Assembly: GCA_019739225.1 (NCBI GenBank)
Contig: JAHHDT010000006.1
Span: forward strand, 439,823-503,822
Direction of reading: 5' to 3'
From: Aquamicrobium sp.
GTDB lineage: Bacteria; Pseudomonadota; Alphaproteobacteria; Rhizobiales; Rhizobiaceae
Length of the DNA stretch: 64,000 bases
This document shows, one piece after another, positions 43,134-51,831 of this stretch. The stretch's first letter is position 1. The number at the start of each line of letters is the position of its first letter. The notes under the pieces are model-generated. The model searched no databases, had not been told where the DNA came from, and was given only the letters and a program-made list of their open reading frames with translations. The position numbers and the translations under genes were made by a program.

Positions 43134-43832
43134 GTGACAGAAACCGTCATCCAGATGAAGGACGTATCGCTGACCCTGGGTGAAGGGGCTTCCTCGGTAC
43201 ATGTGCTGAAGGGCGTCAGCCTGGAGGTGCAGCGTGGCGAGGCGACCGGGATCGTCGGACCCTCCGGTTCGGGCAAGTCGACGCTGCTGATGGTACTGGC
43301 GGGTCTCGAAAAGGTCGATGCCGGTGAAGTCTGGATCGCGGGCGAGCGCATCGACGGTCGCAGCGAAGATGCGATTGCCGCCTTCAGAGGCCGGAATGTC
43401 GGCATCGTGTTCCAGTCGTTCCATCTGATACCGAACATGACGGCGCTGGAAAATGTCGCTGTGCCGCTGGAACTCGCCGGCCATGCCGATCCGTTCGCGG
43501 TTGCACGGGAGGAGCTTGCCGCCGTCGGGCTTGCGGAGCGGATGACACATTATCCGGGCGAATTGTCGGGGGGCGAGCAGCAGCGCGTGGCGATCGCCCG
43601 CGCGCTTGCACCCGACCCGAAAATCCTCATCGCCGACGAGCCGACCGGCAATCTCGACCAGGCGACCGGACGCCAGATCGCCGATCTCCTGTTTTCCAAG
43701 GCGCAGGAGCGCGGCATGACGCTGGTGCTGGTCACTCACGATCCAAGCCTCGCCGCACGCTGTGCACGGCAGATCGCGATGCGCTCGGGCCGCATCGAGA
43801 CATCGTCGGCGCTTGCCGCCGTGCCGGCCTGA
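43134..43832 (+). CDS. ABC transporter ATP-binding protein (YbbA/LolD type)
   Basis: ATPase of 232 aa. Walker A is GPSGSGKST at 42-50; the signature LSGGEQQRVAIARAL and Walker B ILIADEPTGNLD are typical of the MacB/LolD family. The start is GTG at 43134. The large FtsX-like permease follows after 10 bases. The pair probably acts on lipids, lipoproteins or small molecules at the inner membrane; in E. coli the homologous YbbAP pair is linked to the esterase TesA. Confidence 0.93.
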   Translation: MTETVIQMKDVSLTLGEGASSVHVLKGVSLEVQRGEATGIVGPSGSGKSTLLMVLAGLEKVDAGEVWIAGERIDGRSEDAIAAFRGRNVGIVFQSFHLIPNMTALENVAVPLELAGHADPFAVAREELAAVGLAERMTHYPGELSGGEQQRVAIARALAPDPKILIADEPTGNLDQATGRQIADLLFSKAQERGMTLVLVTHDPSLAARCARQIAMRSGRIETSSALAAVPA

Positions 43833-43842
43833 GGCACGGCGC

Positions 43843-46392
43843 ATGGGGGCTTTAGACACGCTTCGCCTTGCCGTTCGCTTTTCACTTCGCGAGATGCGGG
43901 GCGGGCTTTCGGGATTCCTGATCTTCATAACTTGCATTGCGCTGGGCGTGGCTGCGATCGGCGGGATCAACTCGGTTGCGCGCGCCATCACGGTCGGCGT
44001 CGAATCGCAGGGGCGGGAACTGCTCGGTGGCGACATCCGCTTCCAGCTCATCCACCGCGAGGTCGATGAACGGGAGCGCGCCTTCCTCGATGAGCTGGGC
44101 ACGGTGGCGCAAAGCGCCAACATGCGCTCCATGGCGCGGCTGGCGGACGGTTCCGACCAGACGCTGGTCGAGGTCAAGGCGGTGGACGGGCTCTATCCGC
44201 TTTACGGCGCGTTCGTGGCTGAGCCAGCCATGCCGCTCGACGAAATCCTGGCGGAAACCGACGGCGTGTATGGCGCCGCGGCGGCGGATATCCTGTTCGA
44301 CAGGTTGGGCCTTTCTATCGGCGACCGGGTGAGTTTGGGCAATGTGGAATTTGAGCTGCGCGCGCAGGTGGTCAGCGAGCCGGACGCGATCTCCGACGGA
44401 TTCGGCCTTGCGCCCCGGCTCATGGTGTCGCTCGACGGGCTACGCGCCTCGGGGCTGATACAGCCGGGAAGCCTCGTGGAGCATGCCTACAAGGTGAAAC
44501 TGCCGGAACAGACCAGTGAAGCCGCCTTGCGGCAGATCTCGGAGCGCGCGACCGAAGCGTTTCCCCAGGCCGGCTGGAGCATACGTTCGCGCACCAATGC
44601 CGCGCCGGCGCTGTCGTCCAATGTCGAGCGGTTCTCGCAGTTCCTGACGCTGGTCGGGCTGACGGCGCTGGTCGTCGGCGGTGTGGGCGTCGCCAACGCG
44701 GTACGCGCCTATCTCGACAGCAAGCGCGGGGTGATCGCGACGTTCAAGAGCCTCGGTGCTTCAGGGCGTTTCGTTTTCACCGTCTATCTGGTCCAGATCC
44801 TGGCTATCGCGGGGATCGGCATCGCCGTCGGGCTGGTGCTGGGTGCATTGATGCCGCTGGCGGCCAGCGCGTTGCTGTCGTCCGTGCTGCCGGTGCCGGC
44901 TGCGGGCGGGCTCTATCCCGGGGCGCTCGGCCTTGCCGCCCTGTTTGGCGTGCTGGTCACGCTGGCCTTCGCCCTGCTGCCGCTGGGCCGCGCGCGCGAC
45001 GTGCCGGCCACGGCGCTGTTCCGCGAAATGGGGTTCGATCCCCGCGGCCTGCCGCGTCTGGTCTATGTCTTTGCAACACTCGCGGTCGCGGTCGCGCTGG
45101 CGGCGCTCGCCGTGTGGACGTCGACCGACCGGCGTATCGCGATCATCTTCGTCGGCGCCGCGATTGTCGCGTTCCTGGTGCTGCGCCTCGTCGCGTCGGC
45201 CGTGCAGTGGCTGGCGCGCCGAAGCCCTCGCGTTCGCTCCACAGCGCTCCGGCTCGCCATCGGCAACATCCATCGCCCCGGGGCTCTGACGCCATCCGTC
45301 GTGCTGTCGCTCGGGCTGGGCCTGACGCTGCTCGTCTCGCTGGCGCTGATCGACGGCAATCTGCGTCGGCAGATCGCCGGCAACCTGCCCGAACAGGCGC
45401 CGAATTTCTTTTTCGTCGACATCCAGAGCGGCGATGTCGATGCGTTCGCCGATCTCGTCCAGGCAGAATCGCCCGAGGGAAAGCTGATCCGCGTTCCGAT
45501 GCTGCGTGGCCGAGTAATGGCGCTGAACGACATCGACGTGCGCGAGATTCAGGTTCCGCCGGAAGGCGCATGGGTGCTGCGCGGCGACCGTGGCATCACC
45601 TATGCCCGCAATGTGCCTGAGAATTCCACCCTGACGGCTGGCGAATGGTGGGTAGACGATTATGAAGGCGAGCCGCTGGTATCCTTCGCGGCGCAGGAAG
45701 CGGGTGAACTCGGGCTGAAGCTCGGCGATACGGTCACCGTCAACGTGCTGGGGCGCAACATCACCGCGCGCATCGCCAATTTCCGCGAGGTGCAGTGGGA
45801 GTCGCTCGGCATCAACTTCGTGATGGTGTTTTCGCCCAATACGTTCGCAGGCGCGCCGCATTCCTGGCTCGCCACCCTCGCGGACGAGCAGGCGACATCC
45901 GCCGACGAGGCGCGGTTGCTTAATGCCGTCACGCGTGCCTTTCCGGGCGTGACCAGCGTGCGCGTCAAGGACGCGCTCGAGATCGTCAACACGATCGTCG
46001 CGCAACTTGCGGTGGCGATCCGGGCGGCGGCGGCCATTGCTCTTGTCGCTTCCGTGCTGGTGCTTTCCGGTGCGCTCGCAGCCGGAAATCGTGCCCGGGT
46101 CCACGATGCCGTGGTGCTGAAGACGCTGGGCGCGACGCGGCGCACGCTAATCCAGGCTTTTTCTCTGGAATACACGATCATCGGCCTCGCGACTGCCCTG
46201 TTCGCGCTACTGGCCGGTGGCGCGGCCGCATGGTTCGTCGTTTCCCGCATCATGACGCTGCCCTCCGCCTTCCTGCCGGAAGTGGCGCTGTCGACGGTGG
46301 TGATCGCCCTGGTGCTGACCGTCGGTTTCGGCCTGATCGGGACCTGGCGGGTACTGGGCCACAAGGCCGCTCCAGTGCTGCGCAACCTCTAA
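43843..46392 (+). CDS. ABC transporter permease, FtsX/MacB-like (YbbP type)
   Basis: Large permease of 849 aa made of two FtsX-like halves with about ten membrane helices and large periplasmic domains. Helices include GFLIFITCIALGVAAIGGIN near the N-terminus and LIQAFSLEYTIIGLATALFA near the C-terminus. It works with the ATPase at 43134-43832. The start at 43843 (MGALDTLRLAVRFSLREMRG) matches the YbbP N-terminus; a frame extension into the ATPase gene was rejected. The homologous complex contains no substrate channel of classic importers, so a mechanotransmission or extraction role is likely. Confidence 0.92.
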   Translation: MGALDTLRLAVRFSLREMRGGLSGFLIFITCIALGVAAIGGINSVARAITVGVESQGRELLGGDIRFQLIHREVDERERAFLDELGTVAQSANMRSMARLADGSDQTLVEVKAVDGLYPLYGAFVAEPAMPLDEILAETDGVYGAAAADILFDRLGLSIGDRVSLGNVEFELRAQVVSEPDAISDGFGLAPRLMVSLDGLRASGLIQPGSLVEHAYKVKLPEQTSEAALRQISERATEAFPQAGWSIRSRTNAAPALSSNVERFSQFLTLVGLTALVVGGVGVANAVRAYLDSKRGVIATFKSLGASGRFVFTVYLVQILAIAGIGIAVGLVLGALMPLAASALLSSVLPVPAAGGLYPGALGLAALFGVLVTLAFALLPLGRARDVPATALFREMGFDPRGLPRLVYVFATLAVAVALAALAVWTSTDRRIAIIFVGAAIVAFLVLRLVASAVQWLARRSPRVRSTALRLAIGNIHRPGALTPSVVLSLGLGLTLLVSLALIDGNLRRQIAGNLPEQAPNFFFVDIQSGDVDAFADLVQAESPEGKLIRVPMLRGRVMALNDIDVREIQVPPEGAWVLRGDRGITYARNVPENSTLTAGEWWVDDYEGEPLVSFAAQEAGELGLKLGDTVTVNVLGRNITARIANFREVQWESLGINFVMVFSPNTFAGAPHSWLATLADEQATSADEARLLNAVTRAFPGVTSVRVKDALEIVNTIVAQLAVAIRAAAAIALVASVLVLSGALAAGNRARVHDAVVLKTLGATRRTLIQAFSLEYTIIGLATALFALLAGGAAAWFVVSRIMTLPSAFLPEVALSTVVIALVLTVGFGLIGTWRVLGHKAAPVLRNL

Positions 46393-46438
46393 GCCGATCG
46401 GTTGCGTTAACCTTCGGCGCGGTTCGATGTCGCAGATG

Positions 46439-46465
46439 AACGCTTTGTGAGCCTCACGAAGCGTT
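46439..46465 (+). terminator. hairpin after the YbbP-type gene
   Basis: AACGCTTTGTGA and TCACGAAGCGTT form a 12-bp stem (one T-G pair) with a GCC loop, 46 bases past the permease stop. It is not followed by a T-run. It may end the ybbAP transcript or start the following leader. Confidence 0.5.
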
Positions 46466-46524
46466 TCCGCGTGCAATTGCTCTTGTCCGAACGATGCGGA
46501 ATGAGCATATTTCACATCAGGCAT

Positions 46525-46575
46525 GCTGGAGTTCCGCCAGCGGCGCCTGGGCGTATGCCCGACACCCGACGGAAC
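46525..46575 (+). ncRNA. ybhL leader-type structured RNA (candidate)
   Basis: Upstream of the YbhL gene three pairings can be drawn: GCTGG/CCAGC (46525-46541), GGGC/GCCC (46549-46560), and GTTCCG/CGGAAC (46531-46536 with 46570-46575). The last pairs the loop of the first hairpin with downstream sequence, forming a pseudoknot. A conserved ybhL leader RNA is known in alphaproteobacteria upstream of this gene family. Match to that published motif was not computed. Confidence 0.55.
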
Positions 46576-46596
46576 ATGAGCAGAAAAGAGGAAATT

Positions 46597-47376
46597 ATGG
46601 CTGACCTTCGCAATTATCAGGCTCGCGTGGCGACCGCCGGTTCGCGCGCTGACGCCGCGATCGACGAAGGCCTGCGCGCCTATATGATCAGGGTCTACAA
46701 CCTGATGGCGCTTGGCCTCGCGATTACCGGCATTGCCGCCCTCGGCACCGTCATGCTGGCCACGACCAACGATCCGGCTGCCGCGGTCGCTACCCTCGGC
46801 AACGGCAAGATGCTGACCGGACTCGGCACCGCGCTCTATGGCTCGCCGCTGCGCTGGGTGGTTATGCTCGCCCCGCTGGCGATGGTGTTCTTCCTGTCGT
46901 TCCGCGTGGAAAAGATGAGCCTTTCGGCTGCACAGACCACGTTCTGGGCCTTCGCCGCAGTGATGGGCATCTCGCTGTCGTCGATCTTCCTGGTCTACAC
47001 CAGCGCGTCGATCGTGCAGACGTTCTTCATCACCGCCACGGCGTTCCTGGCGCTGTCGCTGTTCGGCTACACCACCAAGCGCGACCTGTCGGGCATGGGC
47101 TCGTTCCTGATTATGGGCGTCTGGGGTCTGATCCTGGCGTCGATCGTGAACATCTTCCTCGGATCGTCCGCGCTGCAGTTCGCCATCTCGGCGATCGGCG
47201 TGCTGGTGTTCGCAGGCCTCACCGCCTATGACACCCAGCAGATCAAGGAAATGTACTACGAGGGCGACGGTGCTCTGGTCGCTGGTCGCAAGGCGATCAT
47301 GGGCGCCCTGCGGCTCTATCTCGACTTCATCAACATGTTCATGTTCCTGCTGCAGTTCTTGGGCAACCGCGAATAG
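46597..47376 (+). CDS. Bax inhibitor-1/YbhL family membrane protein
   Basis: Inner-membrane protein of 259 aa with seven predicted helices, of the BI-1/YccA/YbhL family; some homologues are pH-sensitive calcium leak channels. The C-terminal pair of acidic residues in GLTAYDTQQIKEMYYEGD, the family's di-aspartyl-like region, is present. The start at 46597 has AAGAGGAAA upstream; a frame opening to 46447 crosses the structured leader and was rejected. It ends at a strong terminator. Confidence 0.93.
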   Translation: MADLRNYQARVATAGSRADAAIDEGLRAYMIRVYNLMALGLAITGIAALGTVMLATTNDPAAAVATLGNGKMLTGLGTALYGSPLRWVVMLAPLAMVFFLSFRVEKMSLSAAQTTFWAFAAVMGISLSSIFLVYTSASIVQTFFITATAFLALSLFGYTTKRDLSGMGSFLIMGVWGLILASIVNIFLGSSALQFAISAIGVLVFAGLTAYDTQQIKEMYYEGDGALVAGRKAIMGALRLYLDFINMFMFLLQFLGNRE

Positions 47377-47397
47377 CAGTCGGCAGAACCAAAAAAG

Positions 47398-47423
47398 AAA
47401 GGGCGGCTCTCGAGCCGCCCTTT
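47398..47423. terminator. bidirectional terminator between YbhL gene and usp
   Basis: AAAGGGCGGCTC and GAGCCGCCCTTT form a 12-bp stem, followed by TTT on the plus strand and preceded by AAAAAAG (so TTTTTT on the minus strand). It is a classic intrinsic terminator for both converging genes. Confidence 0.92.
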
Positions 47424-47446
47424 TTTCTTGCCGGTGTTTCCCGCGC

Positions 47447-48274
47447 TCAGTGCGACAGCAGCGTCGGGCGAAGCGGGTTCTTCAACACGTGAGCGGTAGC
47501 GCTGCCGAGGAAGAAGTCGCGGATGCGAGAGTGACCGAACGCGCCCATGACGAGCAGGTCGGCGTCCGCCGCGACCTTGTCGAGCGTCTTGCCGACCGTT
47601 TCATTGCCACGGTCGAGATCCTGCAGCGTCACCTTCACGCCATTGCGAGCAAGATGAGCGGCCAGCTCCGTGCCGGTCGCATTTTCTGGCAGCACCTTGT
47701 CCTTGTTGACGGTCACGACGCGTACGTCCTTGGCGAGCCTCAGCAGCGGCATGGCGTCGCCGACCGCGCGTACCGACGCTCGGCTGGCATCCCACGCCAC
47801 GACGATGCGGTCGAGGCTGAAGGTTTCCTGCTTGCCTTCAGGCATGACCATGACTGGTCTGCCGGATTCGAACACCAGCGCCTGCACGAGATCGGTGCAG
47901 GACTGGCTGCCGTCGATGAACGGCACGACCGTCAGATCGCGCAGACGCGCGTAGTCGATTGCCGGATGTGTGTTGCCTTCGGCGACCTTGACGATAATGC
48001 CCTGACGGCTGATGCCCGCGCGCTCGGCCTCGGCCTCGAAAGCCTCGAGCTGGCTCTGCGCCACCGAATGGACCTCGTTTTGCCGGGTCTTGAGCTGCGT
48101 TTCCAGTTCGGTGCTGTATGGGTGGAAGGCGACAGGCATGGGCACTGCAGTTTCCACCACGAGGCCGGTCAGGTGCGCCTCGAGCAGCCGCGCCAGATCT
48201 ACCGCCTTGCGCAACCCCTTGGGCGACGCGGTCTTCGGGTAGGAGGGCAGCGGCAGCAGAATGTCTTTGATCAT
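47447..48274 (-). CDS. tandem universal stress protein
   Basis: Two fused Usp domains, 275 aa in total. The second carries VMGAFGHSRIRDFFLGSATA, the ATP-type loop, while the first lacks a clear one. Such two-domain Usp proteins are often part of the FixK/FNR low-oxygen regulon. It lies next to fixK on the same strand; no FixK box was seen directly upstream. The start at 48274 (MIKDILLPLPSYP) is preferred over a longer frame. Confidence 0.9.
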   Translation of the reverse strand: MIKDILLPLPSYPKTASPKGLRKAVDLARLLEAHLTGLVVETAVPMPVAFHPYSTELETQLKTRQNEVHSVAQSQLEAFEAEAERAGISRQGIIVKVAEGNTHPAIDYARLRDLTVVPFIDGSQSCTDLVQALVFESGRPVMVMPEGKQETFSLDRIVVAWDASRASVRAVGDAMPLLRLAKDVRVVTVNKDKVLPENATGTELAAHLARNGVKVTLQDLDRGNETVGKTLDKVAADADLLVMGAFGHSRIRDFFLGSATAHVLKNPLRPTLLSH

Positions 48275-48392
48275 GTCGTCCTCGATTGCGCTTTCATATG
48301 TTCGGGCACCATTATCAGAGGCACGAGGCCCTGTGTCACCCTCGCCTGTGGCCAAATCCGATAATTAGAACGTGCCGGCGGTTCGGCTACGC

Positions 48393-49028
48393 CTATTCGC
48401 TCATTTCACGCAGCGCATGCCATCTGACGATCTCGACACAACGCAGGCTTGCCAGCCTGATGACCCCCTTTTCCTTCAGTTTTGTGAAGACGCGTGACAC
48501 GGTTTCTATCGTGAGACCGAGATAGTCGGCGATGTCCATGCGCGACATCGGCAGATCGAACCGATTGTCCCCGCCCTGACGCTCGGCCATGTCGAGCAGA
48601 AACGCCGCAACGCGCTCCGGCGCATGCTGACGGCCAAGAACCAGCAGATGCTCCTGCGCGCGCACGAGGCTCTGCAGCGCCAGCGGAAGAAGCGCGCGTG
48701 ACACGTCTCCGGCGGCCGGCAGGCGCAGAATGCGGATGCCGGTGGCGCCGATGGCTTCTGCAAAGAAGTGATGCGTGCCGTCGGTCTCGAACCCGAACAC
48801 CTCGCCCGCCATGTGAAACGCCGCGATCTGACGTCGGCCGTCGGCCAGCAGCCGGTAGACGCGCACCGCGCCGAACTCGACCTGATAGAGGCAGTCGGCC
48901 TTTTCGCCCTGCGCATAGATTTCGGCTCCGGCCGAAAAGCAGCTTGCCGGCTGTGGAATGTGGCCGCGGAAATCGGCGGCCGTGAATGCGAATGCGGCAA
49001 AGTCGGCGGACAACGGGTGGATGGTCAT
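48393..49028 (-). CDS. fixK: FixK-type Crp/Fnr transcriptional regulator
   Basis: Regulator of 211 aa of the Crp/Fnr family. A cyclic-nucleotide-binding fold is followed by a helix-turn-helix with the FNR-type recognition helix (ADYLGLTIETVSRVFTKLKE), where E, S and R contact TTGAT half-sites. The N-terminal four-cysteine iron-sulfur cluster of FNR is absent, so it is a FixK and not a FnrN protein: oxygen is sensed upstream by FixL. Its promoter overlaps the end of the receiver gene. Its predicted target box is at 52271-52284. Confidence 0.9.
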   Translation of the reverse strand: MTIHPLSADFAAFAFTAADFRGHIPQPASCFSAGAEIYAQGEKADCLYQVEFGAVRVYRLLADGRRQIAAFHMAGEVFGFETDGTHHFFAEAIGATGIRILRLPAAGDVSRALLPLALQSLVRAQEHLLVLGRQHAPERVAAFLLDMAERQGGDNRFDLPMSRMDIADYLGLTIETVSRVFTKLKEKGVIRLASLRCVEIVRWHALREMSE

Positions 49029-49099
49029 GACTGTCTCCCCATCTGTGTGGCGAGACAGGAATCGCGCGGATCGAGGTCGCGCGAAATTCGGTTATGTCC

Positions 49100-49120
49100 C
49101 TACGGGGAACTACGTAGTCC
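49100..49120 (-). promoter_or_regulatory. candidate FixJ binding site upstream of fixK
   Basis: On the minus strand the sequence reads GGACTACGTAGTTCCCCGTAG, containing the palindrome CTACGTAG at 49110-49117. FixJ sites known from rhizobial fixK promoters carry a GTA(A/C)GTAG-like core. It lies about 80 bases before the fixK start and partly inside the 3' end of the receiver gene. Confidence 0.55.
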
Positions 49121-49489
49121 GGGAGTCGGCGGCTCACCGACCAGGGCGACCACCGTGTCCACAAGCCCGCGGCCTAGCAGCGGCTTGGTGAGTATCGTGA
49201 CGTGCGGTGTTTGCGGCACGCTGCGCAACGTGTCGACCAGCAGGATTACGGGTTGCGGGATCAACTCCAGCCGGTTGCCAATGCCGCTGCGTTCAGACAC
49301 CGCATTCTCGTCGACTATGGCACAGGCGCAGTGTTCTACCCCTCCCGATCGCAGCGCTGCGGTCAACAGCGCGTAGGAATCGACATGGAATCCCTCCGCC
49401 TCGAGCGCAAATTCCACGGATCGGCGAAGCTCGGGGTCGGGAACAACGACCAGCACTCCCTGTTGCGGCTGCACCGCGACCTTCTCCAC
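49100..49489 (-). CDS. degenerate single-domain receiver protein, FixT-like candidate
   Basis: Protein of about 129 aa with a receiver-like fold: beta1 GVLVVVPDPELRRSVEFALE, a beta3 ending in CAIVDENAVSE, and the conserved K in TILTKPLLG. The acidic pocket is reduced to one Asp, so normal phosphorylation is doubtful. Two cysteines (EHCACAIVD) stand out. In Sinorhizobium and Caulobacter the small FixT protein is an inhibitor of FixL. Here the gene is between fixJ and fixK. The start is taken as GTG at 49489, but no ribosome site is visible and the frame is open further upstream. Confidence 0.7.
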   Translation of the reverse strand: MEKVAVQPQQGVLVVVPDPELRRSVEFALEAEGFHVDSYALLTAALRSGGVEHCACAIVDENAVSERSGIGNRLELIPQPVILLVDTLRSVPQTPHVTILTKPLLGRGLVDTVVALVGEPPTPGLRSSP

Positions 49490-49580
49490 GATGGTATCGG
49501 GATGGCTGATCCATCCAGCGAGCCTCAGGATTAGGCCCTGCCAAAAGGCTCCGCTTTGCGCGAGGTCAAATTGCCGCGGT

Positions 49581-50198
49581 TCAGGCCGGGCCGAAACCTG
49601 CCGCCAGCGCCATGCGGACCAGTTCCGGCAGGCTGCGGGCCTCCATCTTCGCCATCACATTGGCGCGATGGACCTCGACCGTGCGCGGGCTGATGTCGAG
49701 ATCATATCCGATGGTCTTGTTAGGCAACCCCGCGACCACGCCGGAAAGCACTTCCCGTTCACGGTCGCTAAGCCGTTCCAGCCGCGCACGGATAGCGGCG
49801 ACATCCTCGCCGCCGGGCTCCCGAGCGAGCCTGGCTGCCGCGCGCTTTATCGCCTCGATCAGCACGTCGTCCTCGAACGGCTTTTCGATGAAGTCGAGCG
49901 CGCCGGCCTTCATCGCCGCGACGGCCATAGGCACGTCGCCATGTCCGGTGATGACGATCGAGGGGATATGTACCTGCATCGTGCCGAGGTGGCGGAGCAG
50001 ATCGACGCCGCTCAGGTCTGGCATGCGCAAATCGGTGACGAGGCAGCCATTGCGGATCGACGGCGCGGCCTCGACGAAAGCGGTCGCCGATTCGTGGACC
50101 CGTACGGTGAAGCCGGCCATCGTCAGCAGGAAGGCCAGCGATTTTCGAACAGGCTCTTCGTCATCCACGATGTGGACGGTGTAGTCTCCGATGTCCAT
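49581..50198 (-). CDS. fixJ: two-component response regulator FixJ
   Basis: Response regulator of 205 aa with receiver domain (1-120) and LuxR-type DNA-binding domain (about 135-200, LSDREREVLSGVVAGLPNKT). Phosphoacceptor D56 (LVTDLRMPDL), acidic D12/D13, T84 and K106 are all present. It is phosphorylated by FixL at low oxygen and activates fixK. It directly abuts the fixL stop (50199). Confidence 0.95.
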   Translation of the reverse strand: MDIGDYTVHIVDDEEPVRKSLAFLLTMAGFTVRVHESATAFVEAAPSIRNGCLVTDLRMPDLSGVDLLRHLGTMQVHIPSIVITGHGDVPMAVAAMKAGALDFIEKPFEDDVLIEAIKRAAARLAREPGGEDVAAIRARLERLSDREREVLSGVVAGLPNKTIGYDLDISPRTVEVHRANVMAKMEARSLPELVRMALAAGFGPA

Positions 50199-51704
50199 TC
50201 AGCTCTGCTCCTCATAGGCGGGCAGGGTGAAACGGAAGGTGGCTCCCCCGTTCGCATTGCGGTGGACGTCGATCTCCCCGCCATGCGCCTCGATGATACG
50301 CTTGGAAAGCGAGAGGCCGATGCCCATGCCGCCCGCCTTGGTGGTGACGAAGGGGCGGAAAAGCTGCGGCGCGATCTCGTCAGAAACGCCCGGCCCGGTG
50401 TCTGCGACCTCAACGACGATTTCTCCCGGCGCGCCCGGCGCGGTGCGCACATTGAGGTCGCGGCGCTCGGCGTCGCGCATCGCATCCATGGCGTTGCGCA
50501 TCAGGTTGATCAGCACCTGCTGGATCTGCACGCGGTCGGCCATGACCATCTCTGCGCCCGGTTCGAAATCGAACACCGAGCGTACGCCGCGCTCGCGCGA
50601 ACCCACGAGCGCCAGTGCCCCGGCCTCCTCGACGAGCTTGCGAATGTCTTCGGGAGCCTTTTCGGTCTCGCCCCGCATGACGAATTCACGCAGGTGACGG
50701 ATGATGCGCCCGGCGCGCAGCGATTGCCGTGAAATCTCCTCGAGCGCCTCGCGCATCCGCACCGATACCGCCTCGTCCATGTCGCGCAGCAACCGTGTGC
50801 AACCCTGGGCGTAATTGGCGATCGCAGAGAGCGGCTGGTTGAGTTCGTGGGCAAGCGTCGAGGCCATTTCGCCAAGCTCGTTCAGTCGGGCGAGCCGCGC
50901 CAGCTCGCCCTGGATCTCCTCCAGGCGCGCAGCCGATTCCTGTCGCTCGGTCAGATCGCGGATAAAGCCGGTGAAGTATGCCGTCCCGCCGGACGATACC
51001 TCGCCGACCGCCAGCTTCATGGGAAAGGTGGAGCCGTCCTTGCGGCGTCCGACGACGACGCGGTCTATGCCGATGATGCGCTTCTCGCCAGTCGTCAGAT
51101 AGCGCTGGATGTAGCCGTCATGGCCGCTGCGGTAGGGCTCGGGCATGAGGATGTTGACGTTGAGGCCGACCACCTCCTGTTCGCTGTAACCGAACTGGCG
51201 CACGGCGGCGGCGTTGAAGGATGCGATGGCGCCCTTGGCGTCTATGACGACCGTCGCATCGGGCACCGTGTCCAGGATCGAGCGCAGATGCGCTTCGCGG
51301 TCAACCAGTGCAAGACGTGTCTCCTCGATCTGCCGGGCGGCCCGATGAAGTGCGCCACCGATCCAGACGATCATGAAGCCGGCAACGCCAATGAGGACGA
51401 ACTCGACCACATTGGGGATCGTCGCGCTGGCCGGGCCCCGAACATACACGGTGGCAGCCAGCGACAGTGCCAGCGAAAGGAGGCCCGGACCGGCGCCGCC
51501 GGCAACCGCTGCAACCAGGATGGCGGGAGCAAACAGGGCAAAGGCGGCGTTGTCGGCGAGAATCTCGCGCAGCAGCAATTGCGCGGCAAGCGCCACTGCA
51601 ACGGTGGCCACCGCCAGCCCATAGCCCGTCCAGCCGCCATAGCGGTTGGCAAGCACCGCCTCAAAGAAGCGGCTGGTGGGCGTTGCGGCGGGCTGGTCGA
51701 GCAT
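50199..51704 (-). CDS. fixL: heme-PAS oxygen sensor histidine kinase FixL
   Basis: Sensor kinase of 501 aa. Residues about 28-118 form a four-helix membrane anchor (DUF4118-like). The heme PAS domain covers about 133-255. Its proximal His is H195 ([14 protein letters not shown]), with R201 and R215 (IIGIDR) for oxygen contact; each is exactly 5 less than H200, R206 and R220 of Bradyrhizobium FixL. The phospho-acceptor is H286 ([18 protein letters not shown]), again 5 less than H291. The ATP-binding domain ends with [18 protein letters not shown]. It is translated just before fixJ. Confidence 0.95.
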   Translation of the reverse strand: MLDQPAATPTSRFFEAVLANRYGGWTGYGLAVATVAVALAAQLLLREILADNAAFALFAPAILVAAVAGGAGPGLLSLALSLAATVYVRGPASATIPNVVEFVLIGVAGFMIVWIGGALHRAARQIEETRLALVDREAHLRSILDTVPDATVVIDAKGAIASFNAAAVRQFGYSEQEVVGLNVNILMPEPYRSGHDGYIQRYLTTGEKRIIGIDRVVVGRRKDGSTFPMKLAVGEVSSGGTAYFTGFIRDLTERQESAARLEEIQGELARLARLNELGEMASTLAHELNQPLSAIANYAQGCTRLLRDMDEAVSVRMREALEEISRQSLRAGRIIRHLREFVMRGETEKAPEDIRKLVEEAGALALVGSRERGVRSVFDFEPGAEMVMADRVQIQQVLINLMRNAMDAMRDAERRDLNVRTAPGAPGEIVVEVADTGPGVSDEIAPQLFRPFVTTKAGGMGIGLSLSKRIIEAHGGEIDVHRNANGGATFRFTLPAYEEQS

Positions 51705-51831
51705 TCAGGGCATCTGCAAGGCAAGCGGGCGTGGCGGCTGCGTCGCGCAACCGCAGGCAGAGCTTAGCAATGCGCCGAAGGAGCGCAAGCGTGGCGGCAT
51801 GCCGCGTCCGTCTGCGACTGCGCGCCGAGGG

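Noticed and set aside
48393-49028. FNR-type direct oxygen sensor
   Set aside because: The N-terminal cluster of cysteines needed for an iron-sulfur centre is missing, and a FixLJ pair upstream supplies the oxygen signal.
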